Notes under the pieces: model-generated
Seen by the model: only the letters and a program-made list of their open reading frames with translations
Databases searched by the model: none
Told to the model about the DNA's origin: nothing
DNA from: Parafrankia irregularis
GTDB taxonomy: Bacteria; Actinomycetota; Actinomycetes; Frankiales; Frankiaceae
Assembly: GCF_001536285.1 (NCBI RefSeq)
Contig: NZ_FAOZ01000007.1
Coordinates: 261,360-325,359 of the forward strand
Length of the DNA stretch: 64,000 nucleotides
Direction: 5' to 3'
Shown here: one piece after another, positions 1 to 9,699 of the stretch
Numbering within the stretch: the first letter of the stretch is position 1
Layout of the letters: every line of letters starts with the position of its first letter
Position numbers and translations under genes: made by a program

Positions 1-3000
1 AGCGGGGGCGGCGCCGGGCGGTGTGGGTGTGGTCGGCGCCGCGTTGCGGCGGGGGAGGCCCTCGGTGGCGCGGACCAGGACGATCGGCGTGCGCACCGGG
101 GTCGGTCGCCAGCCCTCGAACAGGTCCAGGTAGGCGCCCTGCGCGGTCACCTGCGCCTCGGTCATGAGCGCGAACGCCTGATCGTTGACGGCGATGCCGC
201 GCAGTTCCTCAGCGACGTCCGCGTCGGGGATGGCGTCGCCGGGCAGCCAGGTGTCGAGCAGGACGACGGCCGCCAGCGCCATCCCCCGTGCCTCCAGCCG
301 GGCCGCGACCGCGTGGGCGAGCCATCCACCGGACGAATAGCCGGCGAGCGCGACCGGGGCATCCGCGAAATGCCGGGCCATCGTGTCGGCGTGCAGGTCG
401 ACGACGAGCTCGGCGGTCGCCGGCAGCAGCTCGCCGTCACCGAAACCGGGGTGGGCGAGGGCATGGACGTCCCGTCGGCCGTGCAGGTGCAGGGCGAGGC
501 GGGCGAAGGTGTGTGGTCCTGACGGGGCCACCATCGACGGGAGGCAGACCAGCGCGGGGCCGGCCGGACCGGAGGCGAGCGTGACCGGGGATGGCCGGTG
601 GGGGAGTGCGTCCGGGCTGGTGAAGGTGGGTCGCAGCCGCGCGGCGGCACGCAGCACACCGATGCCCGCCGCGAACTTGCCGTCGGCACACGCCTGGCGG
701 TAGAGCTCCCGCACACCTCCGGGCGCGGAGCCGGCCGCGGTGGTGATGCCGCCGCGGTCGCCCGGCGCGCCCCACCCGCTTTCCGGTCCAGGCCTGCGGC
801 CCGTTTCCGGCCCCGGGCCGATGCCCGCCGCGCGATCCGGGTCGCCGGCAGTGCCTCCGTTCGTGGGCGGGTCCGTGCTGGCAGCCCGGGCGGCGAGCAG
901 TGCCGCGAGGTGGGCCGCCAGATCGGCGACGGTGGGGTGTTCGAAGACGACGGTCGTACTCAGCCGAAGGCCGGTCAGCTCGGCGAGTCGGCGGCCCAGC
1001 CGCACGGAGGCGACGGAGTCGAAGCCGATCTCCAGGAAGCGTCGCGCGGTGTCCACGTCCGCCGGGTCGGCATGCCCGAGAATCTCGGCCACCGCGGCCC
1101 GGACGAGGTCGTGCAGGACGCGCCGGCGCTGCGCGGCCGGCAGCGCGCCGAGGCTGACGGAGGTGGGCCGGGCCGGGGCGGGGTGATCCGCCGCCCGTGC
1201 GGTGCCTCCGGCCGCTCCGCCCTGCCGGGTCGGCCAGGCCTGCAGGGCCTGCCCCGGCGCCCCGCCCGCGGTGGCCGTCGAGCCGGCGGCGGTAGCGGGT
1301 CCGGCGGCGCCGGGCTGGGCGGTGCCGGGCCGGGAGGGACCTGTGCTCGCGGTGATCTCGTCGAACAGCCGGGACGGCCGCGCGGCGGTGAAGACCGGCA
1401 GAAACAGCTCCCAGTCGACGTCGGCGAACGTGACAACGCCTCCGGTCGGGTCCGTTGTCTGGCCCACCAGCGCGGCGACCGCGTCGTCGGCGGGCAGCGG
1501 ACGCAGACCGCGACGCTGCAGGTACGCCTGTCGGGACGGCTCGGCGGCCATGCCCGACCCGGCCCACGGGCCGTAGGCGACGCAGGCGGTGGGCAGGCCG
1601 GCGGCCACTCGGAACGCGGCCAGCGCGTCGAGATAGGCGTTCGCCGCGCTGTAGGCGCTCTGCCCGGAGCTGCCCCACGTCGCCGCGATCGAGGACAGCA
1701 GCAGGAGAGGGACGTCGCCGGCGATCCGGTGCGTCAGCTCGGCGGCGGTGACCTTCGGCGCGAGGACGCCCGCGATCTGGTCGAGATCGAGCTCGTGCAG
1801 CGCCGCGGTGGGCCCGAAGACGCCCGCGGCGTGGACGACCGCCCGAAGCGGCGCCTCCTGGTCGGCGACGAGGCCGGTCAGGAGCGTGGCCAGCTGGTCG
1901 TGGTCGGCGGTGTCGCAACGACGCACCACGACGTCGGTTCCGTGCCCGGCCAGCTCGGCGCGCAGGGCGGCCGCGCCCGGCGCGTCCGGGCCCCGGCGGC
2001 TCGCGAGCACCAGTCGCCGGGCTCCGGCGCGGGCGAGATCACGGGCGATCCGCGCGCCGAGCGCCCCCGTCCCTCCGGTGACCAGCACGGTTCCGCCCCG
2101 CAGGTCCCAGGCGGACGGACCCGCCGTTCCCCCTGTGATCGCGGTGCCGGCGGTGTCGGCGGTGCCGGCGGTGTCGGCAGCGGTCGCGGTGGTCGTCGGG
2201 ACGGCGTCGTGGACGAGACGGGGCACGAACAGCGCGGACGTCCGTACGGCGAACTGGTCCTCACCCTGGCCCAGGGCCAGCGCGGCGCCGAGCCAGGCGA
2301 GCGCGGAGTCGTCCAGCGCGGAGGGCAGGTCGATGAGCCCGCCCCACACGTCGGGGCGTTCGAGCGCCAGGGTCCGTCCCAACCCCCACAGGGGCGCCCC
2401 GGCGGGGTCTCGGACGGGGTCGTCGATGCCGGTGGTGACCGCCCCCCGGGTCAGGGCCCACAGCGGTGCGCGCAGCCCGAGGTCGTGGTGCGCCTGCGCG
2501 AGCGCGCAGGTGAGCGCGAAGCCGGTGGTCAGCGCCGGGTGGTCGGGATGCGCCGTGGTGTCCATCGGGAGCAGGGCGAGCACGCCCCCGCGGCCGCCGG
2601 CGGTCGTCGGCGAGCTGGGTGCCGCCGGTGAACCCGGTCCCGCCGGTGAACCCGGTGCTGGCGGCGAACTCGTGGCTTCCGGCGGCCTCAGGGCGTCGAG
2701 CTGGGCACCAAGGCAGGCGTCGAGACGGCCGCGCAGCCGCGGGCGGTCGGCGTCGGTGTGCTCCAGCTTCAGTTCGGTGGTGGTGGCGCCGAGGCGTTCC
2801 AGGATCCAGCGGATGCGGGAGACCTCCTCGTCGCCGACGCCGGCGGGGGGCCGCAGCACGACCCAGGGGCCTGACAGCGGTGAGCCGGAGCCGCCGGTGC
2901 CGGTGAGCGCCGCCGCGTCGGCGAGTGCCGCGGCTCCGGTGAGCGCGGCGTTGGCGGCGTCGGGCAGCGCGCGCCAGGCAGTGCGGTAGCGGGCGGGGCC

Positions 3001-6000
3001 CGGGGTCTGCGCCGACCCGTCCGTGTCGTGGACGCCGTCCGGGGCCGCGCCGGCCGGAGCTGCCGCGGCGGGGACGGGCGGCTCCATCCAGTACCGCCGG
3101 CGCTGGAACGGATAACTCGGCAGATGCAGCCGTACCGGCCTGGTGGCCGCTCCCGGCGAACGTGCGTCCCACGCCTGGGCCCGCTCCTCGGGGACGAGCT
3201 GCGGATCGAGGCCGAGCTGGGGCTGCGATCGGAGACCGGGCTGGTTGGCAGGCTCCCAGGCGATCGCGACGCCGTGGGTGTGCAGCTCGGCGAGGGCATG
3301 GTGCAGCGCGGCCGGCTCGGACCGCCCACTCGCCGCGACACTGACCAGCCGCGGCATCGGCCCCCGTCCACCGTCGCGGGCGGCGGTGCCGTCGAAGCCC
3401 GCGCCGGCTCCGACGGCACCGGTCACGCCGTCACCGGCGACTCCGCCAGCGGGGACGCCGTCGCCGAGCTTGCCGTCGTCGAGCACGGTGTCGTCGAGCA
3501 CGGTGTCCTGGATGTGGAGGGCGAGCGTGGCCCGTGGGCCGATCTCGATCCAGGCCGCGGGGCCCTCCCGTCGGGCGCGGGCGACGGCGTCGCGGAACCG
3601 GACGCGCTCGCGGAGGTGGCGCACCCAGTATTCGGGCTCCGTGACCTGGACGGGCGCCTCCGGATCACCGGCCCGATGTCCGGTCAGCGCCGAGAGGAGC
3701 GGGACCGTCGGGGCGCGGTAGGTGACGCCGCGGACGACGTCGGCGAAGCGTTCCAGAACCGGGTCCAGATGGGCGGAGTGGAAGGCGTGCCGGACGGCGA
3801 GCCGGCGCGTCGGGCGGCCGCGCGCGGCCCAGTGCGCGGTCACGGCGGCGACGGCGTCGTCGTCACCGGCGACGACCACCGAGGCGGCGCTGTTGACCGC
3901 GGCGATCTCGACGCCGTCGAGACCGGCCAGGGACGCGCCCACCTCGTCCTCGCCGGCACTCACCGCGGCCATCGCGCCGCGGCGGGCGCCGCCCATCAGC
4001 CGGCCGCGGGCGGCGACGACCGCGGTCGCGTCGGTGAGTGTCCAGACGCCGGCGACGTGCGCGGCGGTCAGCTCGCCGATGGAGTGGCCGAGCACGAGCC
4101 GGGGGACGAGCCCGAACGTCTCGAGCAGGCGGAACATCGCGACCTGGTACGCGAACAGGGCGCACTGGGTGTACAGCGTCTCGTCGAGCAGCGCGGCGCG
4201 GCGGGTGCCCGGCGCGGCGAACATGACGTCGCGCAGTGGCTCGTCGAGGTGCGGCGCGAAGTGCTCGCAGATCGTGTCGAGGGCGCGTGCGAACACCGGG
4301 TAGGTGGCGTGCAGACGTCCTCCCATCCCGGGCAGCTGGCTGCCCTGCCCGGTGAACGCGACGGCGGGCCGGCCACCGGTGGGGTCGGCCGGGGCGCTGC
4401 CCCGGACCAGCGCCGGCGTGGTGCCGCCGGCCGCGAGGGTGGTGAGTGCCCCGGCCAGCTCCGTGGTACGGGCCGAGGGCGGACCGTCGAGCACGACCGC
4501 CGCGCGGGTGGGCAGGGCCGCGCGGCCGCCGTTGAGGGTGAGCGCGACGTCGTCGCAGCGCAGTTCGGGGTGCCGGCGCAGGTGCTCGGCGAGTCGTGCC
4601 GCGTGCGCCCGCAGCGCGGTCTCGCCGCGGGCCGAGACGACCACCGTCACCGGTGCGGGGACGGATCCCTCCGGTGCCGGCACGCTCCGGCCGCCGAGGC
4701 GCGCGACGTCCCGGCCGCCGGTGTTCTGGGCGGGGATGCTCTGCGTCGGGGTGTTCTGGGCCGCGGTGTTCTGGGCCGCGGCGTTCTGGGACGGGGTGCT
4801 CTGGTTCGGGATACGCGGTGCTGTGGGGGGCTCGGCGAGGATGACGTGCGCGTTCGTCCCCGAGATGCCGAACGCGGAGACCGCGGCCCGCCGCGGGCGG
4901 GCACCCACCGGCCAGGCGACCGGCGCGGTCAGCAGCTCGAGGGCGCCGCCGCTCCAGTCGACGTGCGGGGTGGGGGCGGTGATGTGCAGGCTCGCCGGCA
5001 GCAGCTCGTGACGCATCGCCTCGACGAGCTTGATGAGGCCGGCGACGCCGGCGGCGGCCTGGGTGTGGCCGATGTTGGACTTCAGCGAGCCCAGGTACAG
5101 AGGCCGTCCGGGCGGTCGGGAACCGCCGTACGCGGCGAGCAGGGCGCGGGCCTCGATGGGGTCCCCGAGCGGGGTGCCCGTGCCGTGCGCCTCGATGGCG
5201 TCGACGTCGCCGGGCGCCACGCCGGCGTCCGCGAGGGCCTGGGCGATGAGGCGCTGCTGGGACAGGCCGTTGGGTGCGGTCAGCCCGTTGCTGGCCCCGT
5301 CGGAGTTCACGGCGCTGCCGGCGATGACGGCGAGGACGGGTAGCCGACGCGCGCGGGCCTGCGACAGCCGGGTCAGGACGACCACGGCGGCGCCCTCGGC
5401 CCAGCCGGTGCCGTCGGCGTCGGCGGAGAACGCCCGGCACCGTCCGTCCGGGGCCAGGCCCCGCTTGCGGCTGAACTCGACCAGCATCGCCGGCGTGCTC
5501 ATGAGGGTGACCCCGCCCGCGACAGCGAGATCACATTCCCCGCTGCGCAGCGAGGCCGCGGCCAGGTGGACGGCCACCAGGGAGGCGGAGCACTGGGTGT
5601 CCATGGTCAGCGCGGGGCCCTCGAACCCGAACGTGTAGGAGACCCGCCCGGCGATCACCCCGAGCGCGTTGCCGGTCAGCAGATGGCCCTGCAGGTCGGC
5701 GGGTGCCCGGTGCCAGGCCGACCCGTAGTCCTGCAGGGACACCCCGGTGAACACCCCGGTACGGCTGCCGCGCAGCGACATCGGGTCGATCCCGGCGTGC
5801 TCGAAGGCCTCCCAGGACACCTCCAGCATGAGGCGCTGCTGCGGGTCCATCGCGACGGCCTCCCGCGGGCCGATGCCGAAGAACGCGGCGTCGAACAGAT
5901 CGATGCCGGGCAGGAAGCCGCCGCCGCGGGTGTACGTGGTGCCGGGGTGGTCCGGGTCCGGGTGGTGCAGGTGGGCGAGGTCCCAGCCGCGATCCGCGGG

Positions 6001-6624
6001 CAGCGGCCCGGTGACGTCCCGACCGGCGGCGACCAGCTCCCACAGCGCCTCCGCGGAGTCCGCGCCCGGCAGGCGGCACCCGGTCCCGACGACGACCACG
6101 GGGTCCGCCACCGGCCCGGCTGTCGAGCCGCCTGGTGAACGGACCATCGGGCCGGTCGCCCGGCCGTCTGCCCGGCTGTCCGCCTGGCCGTCTGCCTGGT
6201 CGGTCGTCCGGTCGGTCACCCGGGTGGTCACCGGGACGGCCGTCGGGTTGGTCTGCGAGGACGGGCCGCGGGCGGCGTCCTCGCGCCAGCCGAGGACCGC
6301 GCCGCGCAGATGCGACGCGACCGCCCGTGGGGTCGGCCGTTCGAACAGCAGTGTCGCCGGCAGCGCCACGCCGGTCGCCGCGGCCAGCCGCTCGCGCAGG
6401 GCGTCCGCGGCCCCGCGGTAGATGCCCAGCGCTCGCCAGGGCGCACCGCGGTCGACCGTGGTCGGCTCGCGGCCGCTCACCGCGACCAGGTGGTCGACGA
6501 CCAGCGCCAGCAGGGCGTCCACCTGGTCAGCCGGGTCCAGGCGGACGATCCTGGCCCGCCAGGCGGCCCGGACCTGCTCGGCCGGCGGGCCGGACGGGTG
6601 CGGCTGCGGGTTGCTGTTGTCCAT
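1..6624 (-). CDS. Type I modular polyketide synthase (KS-AT-KR-ACP-TE), 3' end beyond the window
   Basis: Builds and releases a polyketide. The frame is open from ATG 6624 to base 1 (2208 codons visible), with a GGGAGG ribosome site just upstream. Domain order: a carrier-like segment (about residues 25-105) in which the usual phosphopantetheine DSL motif reads YRG (residues 69-71); ketosynthase with Cys345 in DTQCSAS plus the EAHGTGT and KSNIGHT motifs; acyltransferase with GHSIGE (Ser848) and HAFH, both typical of malonyl-CoA selectivity; ketoreductase with TGGTGALG, no LDD motif and a Trp before the catalytic Tyr (A-type pattern); ACP with GFDSV (Ser1870); thioesterase with GYSSG (Ser2097). 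No dehydratase or enoylreductase was seen. The expected product unit is a beta-hydroxy extension with thioesterase release. No partner PKS is in the window, so whether this is the last module of an assembly line or a stand-alone enzyme is open. Confidence 0.95.
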   Translation of the reverse strand, partial: MDNSNPQPHPSGPPAEQVRAAWRARIVRLDPADQVDALLALVVDHLVAVSGREPTTVDRGAPWRALGIYRGAADALRERLAAATGVALPATLLFERPTPRAVASHLRGAVLGWREDAARGPSSQTNPTAVPVTTRVTDRTTDQADGQADSRADGRATGPMVRSPGGSTAGPVADPVVVVGTGCRLPGADSAEALWELVAAGRDVTGPLPADRGWDLAHLHHPDPDHPGTTYTRGGGFLPGIDLFDAAFFGIGPREAVAMDPQQRLMLEVSWEAFEHAGIDPMSLRGSRTGVFTGVSLQDYGSAWHRAPADLQGHLLTGNALGVIAGRVSYTFGFEGPALTMDTQCSASLVAVHLAAASLRSGECDLAVAGGVTLMSTPAMLVEFSRKRGLAPDGRCRAFSADADGTGWAEGAAVVVLTRLSQARARRLPVLAVIAGSAVNSDGASNGLTAPNGLSQQRLIAQALADAGVAPGDVDAIEAHGTGTPLGDPIEARALLAAYGGSRPPGRPLYLGSLKSNIGHTQAAAGVAGLIKLVEAMRHELLPASLHITAPTPHVDWSGGALELLTAPVAWPVGARPRRAAVSAFGISGTNAHVILAEPPTAPRIPNQSTPSQNAAAQNTAAQNTPTQSIPAQNTGGRDVARLGGRSVPAPEGSVPAPVTVVVSARGETALRAHAARLAEHLRRHPELRCDDVALTLNGGRAALPTRAAVVLDGPPSARTTELAGALTTLAAGGTTPALVRGSAPADPTGGRPAVAFTGQGSQLPGMGGRLHATYPVFARALDTICEHFAPHLDEPLRDVMFAAPGTRRAALLDETLYTQCALFAYQVAMFRLLETFGLVPRLVLGHSIGELTAAHVAGVWTLTDATAVVAARGRLMGGARRGAMAAVSAGEDEVGASLAGLDGVEIAAVNSAASVVVAGDDDAVAAVTAHWAARGRPTRRLAVRHAFHSAHLDPVLERFADVVRGVTYRAPTVPLLSALTGHRAGDPEAPVQVTEPEYWVRHLRERVRFRDAVARARREGPAAWIEIGPRATLALHIQDTVLDDTVLDDGKLGDGVPAGGVAGDGVTGAVGAGAGFDGTAARDGGRGPMPRLVSVAASGRSEPAALHHALAELHTHGVAIAWEPANQPGLRSQPQLGLDPQLVPEERAQAWDARSPGAATRPVRLHLPSYPFQRRRYWMEPPVPAAAAPAGAAPDGVHDTDGSAQTPGPARYRTAWRALPDAANAALTGAAALADAAALTGTGGSGSPLSGPWVVLRPPAGVGDEEVSRIRWILERLGATTTELKLEHTDADRPRLRGRLDACLGAQLDALRPPEATSSPPAPGSPAGPGSPAAPSSPTTAGGRGGVLALLPMDTTAHPDHPALTTGFALTCALAQAHHDLGLRAPLWALTRGAVTTGIDDPVRDPAGAPLWGLGRTLALERPDVWGGLIDLPSALDDSALAWLGAALALGQGEDQFAVRTSALFVPRLVHDAVPTTTATAADTAGTADTAGTAITGGTAGPSAWDLRGGTVLVTGGTGALGARIARDLARAGARRLVLASRRGPDAPGAAALRAELAGHGTDVVVRRCDTADHDQLATLLTGLVADQEAPLRAVVHAAGVFGPTAALHELDLDQIAGVLAPKVTAAELTHRIAGDVPLLLLSSIAATWGSSGQSAYSAANAYLDALAAFRVAAGLPTACVAYGPWAGSGMAAEPSRQAYLQRRGLRPLPADDAVAALVGQTTDPTGGVVTFADVDWELFLPVFTAARPSRLFDEITASTGPSRPGTAQPGAAGPATAAGSTATAGGAPGQALQAWPTRQGGAAGGTARAADHPAPARPTSVSLGALPAAQRRRVLHDLVRAAVAEILGHADPADVDTARRFLEIGFDSVASVRLGRRLAELTGLRLSTTVVFEHPTVADLAAHLAALLAARAASTDPPTNGGTAGDPDRAAGIGPGPETGRRPGPESGWGAPGDRGGITTAAGSAPGGVRELYRQACADGKFAAGIGVLRAAARLRPTFTSPDALPHRPSPVTLASGPAGPALVCLPSMVAPSGPHTFARLALHLHGRRDVHALAHPGFGDGELLPATAELVVDLHADTMARHFADAPVALAGYSSGGWLAHAVAARLEARGMALAAVVLLDTWLPGDAIPDADVAEELRGIAVNDQAFALMTEAQVTAQGAYLDLFEGWRPTPVRTPIVLVRATEGLPRRNAAPTTPTPPGAAPA
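4721..4810 (-). repeat. 15-bp tandem repeat in the PKS KS-AT linker
   Basis: Six imperfect units of 15 bp (consensus gtgttctgggccgcg on the + strand) encode a Gln-Asn-Thr-Ala-Ala-like run in the linker between ketosynthase and acyltransferase. It keeps the reading frame, so it probably only changes linker length. Confidence 0.8.
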
Positions 6625-7360
6625 CAGGACCTCCCGAGGGGGCTGACGCCTTCAGGTGTCCGGCGCTTTTCGGTTCTTTGTGGTTCCTTTCGGCTCCGGG
6701 TTTGTTTCGTGGTCCTTCGCGTTTCTCCCGGGGCCTGCCGGAAACCGAGAGGTTCCGCTGTTCCCGTGACCGGATGCCACCGGGAGAACCGTCCGGCATC
6801 GGACGTCCAGCGGTGGGTTCCGGCGTGCCGAGGTTCTGGCGGGACACGGTCCGGGATTTCAGCGGTCAGGTTGGATCCCGTCTCCGGGTGGCCTGCGGCC
6901 ACGCCGCCGGTTTACGTCGGTGGGCAGCCACTCGCGAATTCTGCCGGAGCCCCGCGTCGGCTCAAAACGGCGATGGCGCTGACGGGCTACGCCGAACGGG
7001 TTTGCCGGTGGTCCGTCGGTCCCGGCCGGTCAGGGCTTTCGTCGGGCGGCCGGGTGGGAGACGGCACAGCTGCGGGTGGCGCTCTAATACGTTCGGGCCA
7101 TTGGTCGGCACCGACGGATTGTCGACATCACCGCCGATCCGTAGTGTCGCTTTCCGCTGTTACCGGGTTCATCGCGCACCGACGGCGGGCCGGATCCCTG
7201 CCGGCCGGGGCCGTGGGCTGCCCGAACAGCCCGGCCGCCCGGGCTGATGCGGTCCCCGGGCTGACGAATGCCCGAGCTGTCACGTCACCGGCCCGGCGGT
7301 GCGGCGGTGCGGTGGTGCGGCGGAGTACCGCTGTCTCCCGACCGAGGAGCGAGGACGCGC
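6625..7360. other. Gene-free 0.7-kb region between the PKS and the zinc-ribbon gene
   Basis: No convincing gene on either strand. The part next to the PKS start (6640-6740) is T-rich on the + strand and so would be an A-rich leader of the PKS transcript. It contains related GGTTC/GGAACC-type elements but no clear consensus promoter. The region probably carries the promoters of both divergent units. Confidence 0.4.
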
Positions 7361-7780
7361 ATGCGAAAGATCATTCCGCGGGACGCGGGCCGTGACGACG
7401 GGCGGTCCGCGGCGGCACGGGGGCTGAGCATGGTGTTGGGGCGCCGGTCAGCCGGGCGGTTCGCCCAGCGGCGGTCGAGCATCGAGGTGGGCACCGACTG
7501 GCGCCGGTGCGGTGCCGGGGACGGCGGCTGCGGGGTGCTGCTGCCGCTGAGCCAGCCGACCTGCCCCCGCTGCGGTCGGACGAACCGCGAGGACCTGGCC
7601 CCGCTGGACCTGCGGCGCGCACTGCTCGCCCCGGACGCCGGCGAGGACACGGTGACGATCCTGCGTCCCGCGGCCGTGACCGCGGCCGCCCCGGCTTCTC
7701 CGTCCGCCGCGGTTTCGGCCACTTCGTCGGCCCCGTTGTCCCCGTCGTCCTCTGCCGCACCGGGTGACTCCTGCGGGTGA
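7361..7780 (+). CDS. Small zinc-ribbon-like protein upstream of the vWA/PP2C/kinase genes
   Basis: A 139-residue protein starting at ATG 7361, with a GAGGAGCGAGGA stretch just upstream as ribosome site. The middle (about residues 45-80) holds Cys residues ending in CPRCG, arranged like a degenerate zinc ribbon; the last 45 residues are Ala/Ser/Pro-rich and probably disordered. I do not recognise a named family. It lies 116 bp upstream of the vWA gene on the same strand, so it may belong to the same signalling unit, in which small zinc ribbons are common accessories. Whether it is co-transcribed is unproven. Confidence 0.55.
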   Translation: MRKIIPRDAGRDDGRSAAARGLSMVLGRRSAGRFAQRRSSIEVGTDWRRCGAGDGGCGVLLPLSQPTCPRCGRTNREDLAPLDLRRALLAPDAGEDTVTILRPAAVTAAAPASPSAAVSATSSAPLSPSSSAAPGDSCG

Positions 7781-7896
7781 ACGCCTGCCCGCCGGCCCGC
7801 GATTATTCATCGGAAAGTGCCCTCAGCTAACCCCGGCCCTGAGGTCGAGCGTGGTCGGAGCATCGAAATGTTCGCGCGCTGTGAAACGATAAGGGC

Positions 7897-8769
7897 ATGT
7901 ACTCCGCCGAGATCAATCGCAAGCAGCCGGCATGTCTGCTGCTCGTCATCGATCACTCGACGTCGATGGCTGAGACCTGGGCCGGTGGAACAATGAGCAA
8001 GGCTGACCAGCTCGCGCTCGCCGTCAATCGGCTGCTCGGTAACGCGGTGTTGCTCTGCAGTAGGGGTGACGATCGGGTCTACGACTATTTCGAGGTAGGA
8101 ATTCTGGGCTATGGGCGGGGGGTCGCGCCGGTCCTGTATGGTTCGAGCGTGAGTCGCCCGCTGCTGCCTATCAGCGAGGTCGCGCTGAATCCGAACCGGG
8201 TCGACCATGTCCTGCGGAAGGTGCCTGACGGCGCGGGCGGCCTGGTCGAGGTGCAGACCCCGATACCGGCCTGGGTCGATCCGGTGGCGGACGGGTGGAC
8301 GCCGATGGTCGAGGCGCTGCGGGTCGCCGCCTGGGTCGTCGACGGCTGGTGCCGCACCCACACCGCCAGCTTCCCGCCGATCGTGGTCAACGTGACCGAC
8401 GGGCAGAGCACCGACGGTGATCCGCGGGAGGCGGCCGCCCAGGTGCGGGCCGCGGGCACGGCCGACGGCAACGCGCTGCTGTTCAACGCGCACCTTTCCG
8501 CGACCACGCGCCGGGCCGTGACCTTCCCCCGGGACCGCGCGGACCTGCCCGGCGAGTTCGCGCAGGTGCTGTTCGACATGTCCAGCCACCTGCCGCCCGC
8601 GATGGTCGCGGCGGCGGACAGCCTCGGCTATCCCGCGACCGCCGGGTCGAAGGGCTTCCTGTACAATGCCGACGTCACCGCGCTGATCGAGTTCCTCGAC
8701 ATCGGTACCCGGGCGGTGACGCCGACGGGCCTGCGTGACCTCACCGTCGGGCCGCGGTCCAGCGGATGA
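7897..8769 (+). CDS. TerY-like von Willebrand factor A domain protein
   Basis: A 290-residue, essentially single-domain vWA protein. The MIDAS metal-site motif DxSxS is visible as DHSTS at about residue 24, after a hydrophobic strand, and VTDGQSTDGD further on fits the later metal-binding loop. vWA proteins of the TerY type act as metal-dependent binding scaffolds. The stop overlaps the start of the PP2C gene (ATGA, 8766-8769), so the two are translationally coupled, and a divergent kinase follows. vWA, PP2C and kinase in this order is the arrangement described as the TerY-P triad. No signal peptide, so probably cytoplasmic. Confidence 0.85.
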   Translation: MYSAEINRKQPACLLLVIDHSTSMAETWAGGTMSKADQLALAVNRLLGNAVLLCSRGDDRVYDYFEVGILGYGRGVAPVLYGSSVSRPLLPISEVALNPNRVDHVLRKVPDGAGGLVEVQTPIPAWVDPVADGWTPMVEALRVAAWVVDGWCRTHTASFPPIVVNVTDGQSTDGDPREAAAQVRAAGTADGNALLFNAHLSATTRRAVTFPRDRADLPGEFAQVLFDMSSHLPPAMVAAADSLGYPATAGSKGFLYNADVTALIEFLDIGTRAVTPTGLRDLTVGPRSSG

Positions 8770-9635
8770 CACCGGTGTCCGTCACCGTCCCCACCGCGGC
8801 TGAGGCCGTTCCGGAGGGCTCCGCCGCGCGCGCCGGCTCCGCGGCCGCCGACCCCGCTGTCTGCGCCGGCTCTGCTGGTTCCGCTGGCTCATCGGTGTCT
8901 GCCGGCTCAGCGGTGTCTGCCGGCTCCGCCGGGGCGGCGCGGCTCACGGTGACGTCCCGCACGGTGGCGAAGCTCGGCCGTGCCGACGACGAGAACGAGG
9001 ACTGCTGCGCGGCCTGCCCCGAACGGGGGAGGTTCGCGATCGCGGACGGTGCCTCGACCTCGGCGCGTCCCGAGGTCTGGAGCCGGCTGCTGGTGCACGC
9101 GTTCGTGTGCGAGTCCCTCGACCCGCTGGCACCCGAGGTGCTGGCCGGGCTGCGGGAGCGGTGGTGGGAGCAGGTGAGCCGGCCGGGCCTGCCCTGGTAC
9201 GCGCGGGCGAAGCTGCAGTCGGGGGCGGACGCGTCCTTTCTGGGCCTGTGCGTCGACGTCGAACGCCTGCGGTGGGCGGCGACCTGCGTCGGTGACTCCT
9301 GTGTGTTCCACCTGAGCGGCGGACGGACCCGCACCGCCGGCCCGGTGCTGCGCGCCGAGGACTTCTCCCGCTTCGCGCAGCTCGTCGGCAGCCGCGGCGC
9401 GGCTGTTCCCGCCCCGACCGTGCTGGGCGGCACCTACCAGCCCGGGGATGTGTTCGTGCTCGCCACCGACGCGCTCGCGCGGCTGCTTCTGTGCGCCGAC
9501 GCCGACCGCGGCCGGATGCCCTCGCCGGGCTGGCTCGCGCACAGCGCCGGCCGGTTCGCCCGGATGGTCGCGGCCTACCGCCACCATGGATGTCTCGCCA
9601 ACGACGACACGACGATCTGTGTGGTCCAGACGTGA
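8766..9635 (+). CDS. PP2C-family protein phosphatase (TerY-P-like triad)
   Basis: A 289-residue protein. After an Ala/Ser/Gly-rich first 60 residues the PP2C core shows ADGAS (metal-binding aspartate), GADASFL, VGDSCVFHL, LATDALA and the terminal NDDTT motif, giving the set of acidic residues expected for Mn/Mg-dependent Ser/Thr phosphatases. The Asp-Gly-His-Gly motif of classical PP2C is changed to DGAS, as in divergent bacterial members. It overlaps the vWA gene by 4 bp and is followed 64 bp later by the kinase, so it probably reverses phosphorylation made by that kinase. No membrane segment. Confidence 0.85.
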   Translation: MTPVSVTVPTAAEAVPEGSAARAGSAAADPAVCAGSAGSAGSSVSAGSAVSAGSAGAARLTVTSRTVAKLGRADDENEDCCAACPERGRFAIADGASTSARPEVWSRLLVHAFVCESLDPLAPEVLAGLRERWWEQVSRPGLPWYARAKLQSGADASFLGLCVDVERLRWAATCVGDSCVFHLSGGRTRTAGPVLRAEDFSRFAQLVGSRGAAVPAPTVLGGTYQPGDVFVLATDALARLLLCADADRGRMPSPGWLAHSAGRFARMVAAYRHHGCLANDDTTICVVQT

Positions 9636-9699
9636 CCGTGAGTTCCTTCGGGTGGTGCCCGCTCCGCGGGGGCGGTCACGGGTGTGCGCGGGCGTCGGT

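Noticed and set aside
598-2631. Long + strand open frame (677 codons) inside the PKS
   Set aside because: It is the antisense shadow of the PKS; the composition is Arg/Gly-rich without domains, while the minus strand reads perfect PKS motifs.
3028-5343. 771-codon + strand open frame
   Set aside because: Antisense to the PKS ketosynthase/acyltransferase region; high GC makes such frames common.
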